Notes under the pieces: generated by a model
Databases searched by the model: none
What the model was told of the DNA's origin: nothing
What the model saw: the letters and a program-made list of their open reading frames with translations, nothing else
Made by a program: the position numbers and the translations under genes
Source of the DNA: Geopsychrobacter sp.
GTDB taxonomy: Bacteria > Desulfobacterota > Desulfuromonadia > Desulfuromonadales > Geopsychrobacteraceae
NCBI GenBank assembly: GCA_030620915.1
Contig: JAUXIR010000071.1
Span: 1-7,155 of the forward strand
Length of the DNA: 7,155 bases
Reading direction: 5' to 3'
In this document: one piece after another, positions 1-5,893 of the stretch
How the letters are laid out: each line of letters starts with the position of its first letter
How positions within the stretch are numbered: position 1 is the stretch's first letter

Positions 1-1548
1 AATCAGGCGCAGAGAGGCTTGCTGCTGAAACTGGTTGGCTTCGTTCATCACGACGACCTGTTCTTCACGCTCTGTAAGCCCACGATCGAGTTCACGGGTT
101 GCTCTGACCTGTTCTTCCATGCCACGGGTTACCTGGTCGGTCGCCGCTTTCATTTCGGTTACCCCGTCTTGAATGCGGGTAATCCCGGTGCGCTGTTCTT
201 TCATTGCGCGTGCCACCGCACGCACCGAACGCAGGCTGGCTCCGGCATCCTTTAGTAGCTTTTGCGCTTCATTCCCCTGACTGATTGTCAGCCGATTGAT
301 CTCTTCGGTTGATGATGAAGCAAGAGCGACTGAACTCATAATCTTCTGCAGAGCATCATCGGTGCTCAGCGCGAGAGCGCGTCCTTGAGCGATCCGTTCG
401 GCGGTTGTTTCGACCGCCTGCAAAGCGACATCGGTATCCTGGCGAATCGCCTGAATAATCGTTTGAATGTCTTGGGCGCTGGAGGTGGTGCGGTCGGCGA
501 GGTCCTTGATCTCTTCGGCAACCACGGCAAAACTCTTGCCCTCATCCCCTGCCTTGGCCGCGATAATCGCCGCGTTAAAGGCGAGAAGTTCTGTATCGCT
601 AACCAGGTCCTTGATGACACCGATGATTTTACTGACCTGCTGGGCCTGTTTGGCCAGACGCTCCATGGCGGTTGTTGCCTGGGCGCTGTCGGCAACAATC
701 TGCTCGGTTTCACCGAGTGACTGCTGCATCATCTTCAAGCCTTCTTCGGCGTCGCTCTTGACCTGCAGAACCGAATCGTTACTCTGCGCGGCCCCCTCAC
801 GAATCTTCTCAAAAGAGACGCCGATGGTATCGAGAGACTGCGCCGTCCCTTCGACCGAGCGTGCAATGTCATAGGCCTGATTGGCGACTTCGCGCACACT
901 TGCGGTCATCTCTTCGACTGCAGTGGTGGTTTCGAGGAATTTTGCGGTTGAGTGATCGATCGCCATCGCCATCTCTTCGAGTGAGGCGGACAGCTGGCGA
1001 GAAAGGGCGGCTTCATCCTGAGAGCGGTGGGAAAGCTGGCGCATCAATGCCTGCAGCTCAGACTGTTTTGTTTCGAGCACCTCGACATCTTTGCGGGTAA
1101 TCTTTGAGGCGGCCAACCCGTCATTGGCGCGATCAACCAGATAGAAGCTGGCTTGCGCCAGGCTGCGGTAGTGGGGAATCAGTTGATCTGCGGTGTTAAG
1201 CATCATCTCAACCAGGGATTGAGCCTGCCCTACCCCCCTCTCAAGCGAACTGGAAAGGTTTTCGAGGGTGTCACCACTGGTCTTGATCTCGCCAGTCAAG
1301 GGGAGCAGCAAAAGCAACTGCTGGCGTAACTGCTTCTTGAGTGAACTGCGCACAAAGAGGAAGGAAGAGACGGCCATAACATAGCCGAAAGATATGGAGA
1401 GCACTATAAACGGGGTGTCGAGGGCTGCACTACCGACCAGCAGTGTGGCAAAAAAAGGAAAGATAATTCCGGCCAGCAGGCCTGTCAGGTGGGTGAAGAA
1501 GAAGACCTTCTTCAGATAGCTGATTTCAGTCGCTTTGCTTAACCCCAT
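1..1548 (-). CDS. Methyl-accepting chemotaxis protein (chemoreceptor), C-terminus cut off by window edge
   Basis: This is a membrane chemoreceptor that would signal to CheA/CheW. The frame is open for 516 residues from an ATG at 1548 to the window edge, so the C-terminus is missing. AGGAG (complement of 1554-1558) lies 5 nt upstream of the start. Two hydrophobic segments (about residues 15-38 and 46-70) are joined by a very short loop, leaving no room for a periplasmic ligand-binding domain. I do not recognise a HAMP domain after them; residues 71-190 look like helical linker. From about residue 195 a long coiled coil follows, with methylation-type stretches (for example AVEEMTASV at 210-218). 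The hairpin tip is at about 316-344 and contains LLAFNAAIIAAKAG and FAVVAEEIKDLADRT. These match the conserved MCP signalling core, but several trimer-contact positions are changed. The gene is transcribed divergently from the operon on the other strand. The family is certain; the stimulus is unknown. Confidence 0.95.
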   Translation of the reverse strand, partial: MGLSKATEISYLKKVFFFTHLTGLLAGIIFPFFATLLVGSAALDTPFIVLSISFGYVMAVSSFLFVRSSLKKQLRQQLLLLLPLTGEIKTSGDTLENLSSSLERGVGQAQSLVEMMLNTADQLIPHYRSLAQASFYLVDRANDGLAASKITRKDVEVLETKQSELQALMRQLSHRSQDEAALSRQLSASLEEMAMAIDHSTAKFLETTTAVEEMTASVREVANQAYDIARSVEGTAQSLDTIGVSFEKIREGAAQSNDSVLQVKSDAEEGLKMMQQSLGETEQIVADSAQATTAMERLAKQAQQVSKIIGVIKDLVSDTELLAFNAAIIAAKAGDEGKSFAVVAEEIKDLADRTTSSAQDIQTIIQAIRQDTDVALQAVETTAERIAQGRALALSTDDALQKIMSSVALASSSTEEINRLTISQGNEAQKLLKDAGASLRSVRAVARAMKEQRTGITRIQDGVTEMKAATDQVTRGMEEQVRATRELDRGLTEREEQVVVMNEANQFQQQASLRLI

Positions 1549-1759
1549 AACCGCTCCTGTTACTGAAGAAAGGATGTGCATTAAAATATAGATATATTCT
1601 GTGAACCTCGATTTGTGGCAGAAAAGGGTCAACAGCTTCAATTAACTATCACAAATAACATCACTCAGCAAGCGCTACCCCCTTTCGTCCTGTTGGATGC
1701 TGAGCTATGATATTGCAGGTTTGTTACAGTCAAGAGTATTTGAAACGAGGACTATTTAA
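1549..1759. promoter_or_regulatory. Divergent intergenic region between chemoreceptor and dsbC-like operon
   Basis: This 211-bp gap separates two divergent genes and so should hold both promoters. It is visibly more AT-rich than the coding DNA, especially at 1581-1600. For the plus strand, TATGAT at 1706-1711 is a good -10-like hexamer, giving a leader of about 40 nt, but no convincing -35 lies 16-18 bp upstream. For the minus strand, the complement of 1600-1605 reads TTCACA (5 of 6 to the -35 consensus) without a good -10 at normal spacing. A 7-bp inverted repeat (CTCAGCA at 1664-1670, TGCTGAG at 1698-1704) lies just upstream of the plus-strand -10 candidate. No sigma-54 or sigma-28 site or known riboswitch was recognised. 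The role follows from position; the individual elements are weak. Confidence 0.35.
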
Positions 1760-2491
1760 ATGATGGAGAAAATTGAAAGAATGATGTCACCTGCTCTTCC
1801 CCTTGTATTTATAGCATTTCTTGCCCTGTTCCCCTTATCGGTATCTGCCTCAGTGGAGGATGTGACACAGGCCCTGCGTCGGGACTATCCGAAACTCAAT
1901 TTTCAACAGGTAACGCCCGGTCCGATTGATGGTGTTTACCAGGTGGTGGCAGATCAGAGTGAGATTGTCTACTACGTTCCGGCGACCGGTTATCTGCTGA
2001 TGGGTGAATTCTGGACCCGCGATGCACAAAACCTGACCCAGCAGGCCAAGGCAGACCTGATGACAGAGAAGGCCGGCCTCTTCCCGCTCGATAAAGCGGT
2101 GGTTATCGGCAAGGGACCTCATCAGGTGATCGAAGTGGTTGACCCCGACTGCCCCTACTGTCGTGAGGGCTCGGCCTTCTTTGCCGGGCGCAACGATGTC
2201 ACGCGTTATATCTTTCTCTTTCCACTTAATATCCATGAAAAGGCGGAAGCCAAAGCAGCCTATATCCTTTCTTCCCCCGAACCGGAAATCGCCTACGAAG
2301 AGGTGATGGGAGGGGCTTTCGACACGCAGCCGCTACCTGAATTTAAAGACAATGGATTACTCAAGGAGCATCAGCGTGTCGGCCGGCAACTCGGAATTCA
2401 CGGCACCCCGAAATACTGGGTGAACGGCCGGTTTGTCGCTGGTTCGAGTTTAAAACTGATAGAGCAGATGCTGGGTGGCAAGAAGAACTGA
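1760..2491 (+). CDS. Periplasmic DsbC/DsbG-like thiol:disulfide interchange protein
   Basis: This is probably a periplasmic disulfide isomerase or reductase that rearranges wrong disulfides in exported proteins. In characterised relatives it is kept reduced by DsbD. The 243 residues begin with a Sec signal peptide (hydrophobic 12-29, likely cleavage after SASA near residue 31). Residues about 31-100 resemble the DsbC N-terminal dimerisation domain, including YVPATGYLLMGEF and the NLT that follows. A thioredoxin fold follows, with active site C131-P-Y-C134 after VVDPD, and the cis-proline loop GTP (P217) followed by KYWVNGRFVAG. Total length is close to E. coli DsbC. Only the two active-site cysteines are present, so the second disulfide of E. 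coli DsbC is absent. GAGGA at 1747-1751 lies 8 nt before the ATG at 1760; a second ATG at 1763 is possible. The stop overlaps the next start by one base (TGATG), so it is probably the first gene of a three-gene operon. Confidence 0.9.
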   Translation: MMEKIERMMSPALPLVFIAFLALFPLSVSASVEDVTQALRRDYPKLNFQQVTPGPIDGVYQVVADQSEIVYYVPATGYLLMGEFWTRDAQNLTQQAKADLMTEKAGLFPLDKAVVIGKGPHQVIEVVDPDCPYCREGSAFFAGRNDVTRYIFLFPLNIHEKAEAKAAYILSSPEPEIAYEEVMGGAFDTQPLPEFKDNGLLKEHQRVGRQLGIHGTPKYWVNGRFVAGSSLKLIEQMLGGKKN

Positions 2492-4854
2492 TGGCAAAAC
2501 ATATAACCCCCAAAGAGGCAGAAATACTGGCTCCGGCCGGCAGCCTTGAAGCTTTTTTTGCCGCCATGGAAGCCGGGGCCGATGCGGTTTATGTCGGACT
2601 CAAGGAGTTCTCGGCGCGCGCCAAGGCGAAGAATTTTTCGCTGCGCGAACTCGAACTTGTCTGTCGTTATGTCCGTCGTGAAGGACGACGCGTCTATGTC
2701 ACCCTCAATACCCTGGTCAAAGAACGTGAACTGCCGAAATTGATCGAAACCCTCGGTGCTCTACAGCAGATGGGTATCGATGGTCTGATCATTCAGGACC
2801 TGGCTATCTGGCAACTGGTTAAGGCGCATTTCCCCGCCCTTGAATTGCACGCTTCGACCCAGATGACGGTACATAATGCCGCCGGGGTCAAGATGCTCGA
2901 ACGCATGGGTTTTACCCGTGCGGTGCTGTCGCGCGAACTGACCATCGACGAGATCGCTGATATTCGGCGGCAGACAACGATTGAACTCGAGCACTTTATC
3001 CATGGCGCCCTCTGCTTCTCCTTTTCCGGGCAGTGCTACTTCTCCTCGTTTCTGGGTGGCATGAGTGGCAATCGTGGTCGCTGCGCTCAGCCCTGTCGTC
3101 GCCAGCACAAGCAACGCCAACAAGAGGGTTACTATTTTTCGACTAACGATCTGTCGGCCATCGAATTGATTCCGCAACTCTTGGATGCCGGGGTCATGAG
3201 CCTCAAGATCGAGGGCCGGATGAAGAGTGCCGAATATGTTCAGAATGTGGTTGGCGCTTATCGACTGGTGCTTGACGCGCCGCAGGACCGGCAAAAAGAA
3301 GCGGTCGACGCGGCCAAACAGCTGCTTAAATCCAGTTTCGGGCGCAAGCCGACCAAGGGCTTTCTGAGTGGGGGGCAGCCTCAGGATATCGCCAACCCTT
3401 CGGTCAAGGGGGCAACCGGACAGTATCTGGGTGAGGTCGAGCGTGTGACCGGTCGCGATATCAGTTTTCGCAGTAGCGGCCCCTTGCATATCGGCGATCG
3501 CCTACGCGTTCAGCCGCGTAGTGACCGCGCCGGCACAGCATTTACCCTGCGCAGCTTGCAGCTCGGTACGCGCAAGGTCGCTAGCTTAGAGAAGGGCTTC
3601 GTCAGTGTGCCGACCCCGTTTAACGATCGTTTTTCGGTTGGTGATTCCGTCTTCAAGGTCTCTTCGAGTGAAGCCTTCAGCATGAGCGAGCAGGCCTGTC
3701 GCAAAAAGTTGGAGCAGCTTCCGCCACAGCGTACGCCACTCGACCTCGAGGTTGTGGTCAGCACCAGTGAAATTAAACTGAAGGCCGAAAGCCGTGGCCA
3801 TAGCTGGCAACTCGCCTATCCGATCGAGAGTTTTGCCGCCACCGAGCGTGGGCTGGATACGCAGTTGCTGCATAAGGTTTTTGTCGCAACCGATAAGGCC
3901 CCCTTCAGTCTGCGACGCCTCGACGCCAAGGTTGTCGATAGCCTTTTTGTGCCACCCAAGCGGCTCAAGGAGATTCGGCGCCAATTTTATGCGCAGCTGA
4001 CACAGGGCTGGCTTGAAGAGGAGCCTGGCCGCCCACCCGGGGTTGTCGCCGCCCATGCTGCGTTGCTGGCCGAAAAGACCCCTCGCATCAGGAGTAGAGG
4101 GCTGCGGGTGCAATTGCGCGATGCCTCAGAACAGAAGCTCTTGCAGGATGAAAACGTTGACCAGCTGATTTTGTCACTTTCAAACTCCAATCTGCATGCC
4201 GCAGCGGCATTGCGCAAACGGGCCGAGCAGATTATCTGGGATATCCCTTTTGTGCTGCTTGGTGACGACTGGCGTGATATGCAGCAGATGGTCAAGCAGT
4301 TGCACCGGCTCGGTTTCCGCCAGTTCCGGCTCAATAATCTGGGGGATTTCCCCCTCTTTGATCAACTCGAAGCGGTGGTGCTGTATAGCAGTTTCCGCCT
4401 CTTTGCCCTGAATCATCAAGCATTGCTGGCTTGGCGCGATCTGGGAATCAGCGAGGCCGAACTCTATATCGAAGATGATCGCGAGAATCTGGCCAATCTG
4501 CTGCGGCGTGATCCCGATATCGGCCTGGCGCTGACGATCTATGCCAGTGTTCCGCTGCTGCGCTCGCGGATTGAGATTCGTCAGTTGAAGGGGAATGCGC
4601 CGGTGGTGAGTGATCGCGGTGATGCCTATCGGGTTCAGCAACGCCAGGGGGTCACCAGCCTCGATAGTTTGACCGATTTCTCTTTTATCGCCGAACAAGC
4701 CGAGCTTGAATCCTTTGGTTGCAGGCAGTTTGTGGTCGATCTCTCGCATCTGGGCGCCTTTTCGGCGCGTGGTAAGGAGGTGCTGGAGGCCGTTCGCCGC
4801 AGGGCAGACCCGCCCAATTGCAGCAAGTTCAATTATCGGCAGGGGATGGAGTGA
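2491..4854 (+). CDS. U32-family protein (peptidase U32 / RlhA-like RNA hydroxylase type), long form
   Basis: This is a cytoplasmic U32-family protein of 787 residues. U32 proteins were first called collagenase-like peptidases, but studied members such as RlhA and TrhP hydroxylate rRNA or tRNA, and UbiU/UbiV hydroxylate ubiquinone precursors. The N-terminal barrel starts with AEILAPAGSLEAFFAAMEAG (residues 10-29). The U32 signature runs from E167 to S185. Cysteines C175, C182, C198 and C202 have the spacing expected of the four-cysteine cluster that binds 4Fe-4S in UbiU/UbiV. Residues about 380-510 would be the DUF3656 region found in RlhA. The last third (about 535-787) resembles a second, degenerate copy of the barrel without the cysteine cluster. 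It is longer than E. coli RlhA (about 650 residues). The start overlaps the preceding stop by one base, with only a weak purine-rich ribosome site, so coupling is likely. RNA hydroxylation is inferred from the family; an rRNA target is plausible but not shown. Confidence 0.9.
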   Translation: MAKHITPKEAEILAPAGSLEAFFAAMEAGADAVYVGLKEFSARAKAKNFSLRELELVCRYVRREGRRVYVTLNTLVKERELPKLIETLGALQQMGIDGLIIQDLAIWQLVKAHFPALELHASTQMTVHNAAGVKMLERMGFTRAVLSRELTIDEIADIRRQTTIELEHFIHGALCFSFSGQCYFSSFLGGMSGNRGRCAQPCRRQHKQRQQEGYYFSTNDLSAIELIPQLLDAGVMSLKIEGRMKSAEYVQNVVGAYRLVLDAPQDRQKEAVDAAKQLLKSSFGRKPTKGFLSGGQPQDIANPSVKGATGQYLGEVERVTGRDISFRSSGPLHIGDRLRVQPRSDRAGTAFTLRSLQLGTRKVASLEKGFVSVPTPFNDRFSVGDSVFKVSSSEAFSMSEQACRKKLEQLPPQRTPLDLEVVVSTSEIKLKAESRGHSWQLAYPIESFAATERGLDTQLLHKVFVATDKAPFSLRRLDAKVVDSLFVPPKRLKEIRRQFYAQLTQGWLEEEPGRPPGVVAAHAALLAEKTPRIRSRGLRVQLRDASEQKLLQDENVDQLILSLSNSNLHAAAALRKRAEQIIWDIPFVLLGDDWRDMQQMVKQLHRLGFRQFRLNNLGDFPLFDQLEAVVLYSSFRLFALNHQALLAWRDLGISEAELYIEDDRENLANLLRRDPDIGLALTIYASVPLLRSRIEIRQLKGNAPVVSDRGDAYRVQQRQGVTSLDSLTDFSFIAEQAELESFGCRQFVVDLSHLGAFSARGKEVLEAVRRRADPPNCSKFNYRQGME
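4841..4845 (+). promoter_or_regulatory. Ribosome binding site that fixes the dehydrogenase start
   Basis: AGGGG lies 8 nt upstream of the ATG at 4854, inside the end of the U32 gene. It supports 4854 over the in-frame ATG at 4818, which would add 12 residues of no family resemblance. Confidence 0.6.
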
Positions 4855-5813
4855 TGAAGATTGCAGTGCTTGACGGGCATAGTGCGAATCCGGGGGACCT
4901 GAGCTGGGACGGACTGGCCGAACTTGGTGAGCTCCAGGTCTATCCACGCACCTCGGCTGCGGAGCTGGTTGCGCGAGCCCGGGGGACCGAGGTGCTGATC
5001 ACCAACAAGGCTTTTTTATCCCAGGCGGAACTGGAGCAATTGCCCGACTTGCGTTATATCGGAGTCCTGGCCACCGGCTTCAATGTGGTGGATATTGACG
5101 CCTGCCGTCGGCGCGAGATCGCCGTGACCAATATCCCCGGCTACAGTTCACACTCGGTCTGCCAGCTGACCTTTGCCCTGATCCTCGGGCTTTCCCATCA
5201 ATTGTTGCACCATAACGAACTGGTCCGCAATCGCAGCTGGAGTCGAAGTGGCGAACCCTGCCTGATCGATCGCCCGCTGCTTGAACTGGCCGGTCTGAGC
5301 CTGGGCCTGGTCGGATTTGGCCAGATAGCACGAGAGGTTGCGCAAGTTGCGCTGGCGTTTGCCATGCGGATTCAGGTTTTTACCGCCCATCCGCAGAGGT
5401 ACCGCGACGACTGGCCGCAGATTCGTTTTGTCGATCTCGACCAACTTGTCGTCAGTAGCGATCTGATCTCGCTCCACTGTCCGCTCAATGATCAGACCGC
5501 TAATCTGGTCGATGTTGGGTTTATGGCCCGCATGAAACCGGGTGCACTGTTGATCAATACCGCACGCGGGCTGCTGGTCGATGAAGCCGCCGTTGCCGCT
5601 GCCTTGCACAATGGTTCGCTTGCTGGTTATGCTGCCGACGTTTTAGGCGTTGAGCCGCCACCGCAGGATCACCCGTTGCTGGATGCGCCGAACAGCCTGT
5701 TGACGCCACATATCGCCTGGGGCACCGGCGCGGCGCGACAACGACTGATCGATATTGCGGTCGAGAATCTGAAGTCTTTCGTTGCGGGTGGGCGGCAAAA
5801 CCGGATCGTCTGA
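4854..5813 (+). CDS. D-2-hydroxyacid dehydrogenase (glycerate dehydrogenase / hydroxypyruvate reductase-like)
   Basis: This cytoplasmic oxidoreductase interconverts a 2-oxo acid and a D-2-hydroxy acid with a nicotinamide cofactor. Hydroxypyruvate/D-glycerate is the likeliest pair, judging by overall similarity. The 319 residues open with MKIAVLDGHSANPGDLSW, the usual start of this subgroup. The substrate-side motif GVLATGFNVVDIDACRRREI is at 70-89. The Rossmann glycine motif is G154-F-G156-Q-I-A159. Catalytic residues are R238 (in NTARGLLVDE), E267 (in ADVLGVEP) and H286 (in TPHIAWGT), so the enzyme looks intact and full length. The end of the second Rossmann strand (about 177-182, TAHPQR) lacks the acidic residue typical of NAD-specific enzymes, so cofactor preference is open. 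The ATG overlaps the U32 stop by one base, making it the third gene of the operon. Exact substrate is not deducible. Confidence 0.92.
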   Translation: MKIAVLDGHSANPGDLSWDGLAELGELQVYPRTSAAELVARARGTEVLITNKAFLSQAELEQLPDLRYIGVLATGFNVVDIDACRRREIAVTNIPGYSSHSVCQLTFALILGLSHQLLHHNELVRNRSWSRSGEPCLIDRPLLELAGLSLGLVGFGQIAREVAQVALAFAMRIQVFTAHPQRYRDDWPQIRFVDLDQLVVSSDLISLHCPLNDQTANLVDVGFMARMKPGALLINTARGLLVDEAAVAAALHNGSLAGYAADVLGVEPPPQDHPLLDAPNSLLTPHIAWGTGAARQRLIDIAVENLKSFVAGGRQNRIV

Positions 5814-5820
5814 TCCGGTT
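5799..5820. terminator. Perfect 9-bp hairpin spanning the dehydrogenase stop codon (possible operon end)
   Basis: AACCGGATC (5799-5807) pairs perfectly with GATCCGGTT (5812-5820) around a 4-nt loop, and the TGA stop at 5811-5813 sits in the loop and second arm. On the plus strand only TT ends the second arm and no T-run follows, so it is not a textbook intrinsic terminator. Read on the minus strand, the stem is followed by TTTT (complement of 5797-5800). It could stabilise the 3' end of the operon mRNA or pause transcription. The hairpin is seen directly; the function is uncertain. Confidence 0.4.
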
Positions 5821-5893
5821 CAGGCCTTCCCCTGTGGCCAAGCGGTGCTGCTTTATGGTCTGTCCGTATAGCTTTTTCTAATGGTGTGTTAGT

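Noticed and set aside
366..1100. Plus-strand and other-frame open frames within the chemoreceptor region
   Set aside because: The minus-strand frame is continuous for 516 residues with clear MCP signalling motifs; the others are by-products of its codon usage.
1585..1598. AT-rich palindrome AATATA-GA-TATATT upstream of the chemoreceptor gene
   Set aside because: It is low-complexity AT sequence only 6 bp per arm and is expected in a promoter region by composition alone.
1640..1710. Riboswitch (for example cyclic-di-GMP) in the divergent intergenic region
   Set aside because: A GACGAAAGGGGG-like stretch on the minus strand was suggestive, but the conserved GEMM core and paired stems could not be assembled.
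1691..1720. Sigma-54-type promoter near TTGCAG before the dsbC-like gene
   Set aside because: The TTGCA half is present but the invariant GG at the required distance upstream is missing.
4818..4853. Upstream in-frame ATG of the dehydrogenase, adding 12 residues
   Set aside because: The extra residues do not resemble the family, while MKIAVLDG at 4854 is the usual start, has AGGGG 8 nt upstream and makes the same TGATG junction as the preceding gene pair.
2761..4947. Antisense open frames opposite the U32 gene (2761-3489, 3586-4113, 4180-4947)
   Set aside because: These are shadows of a gene with strong family motifs across its length; their translations show no domain or signal peptide.
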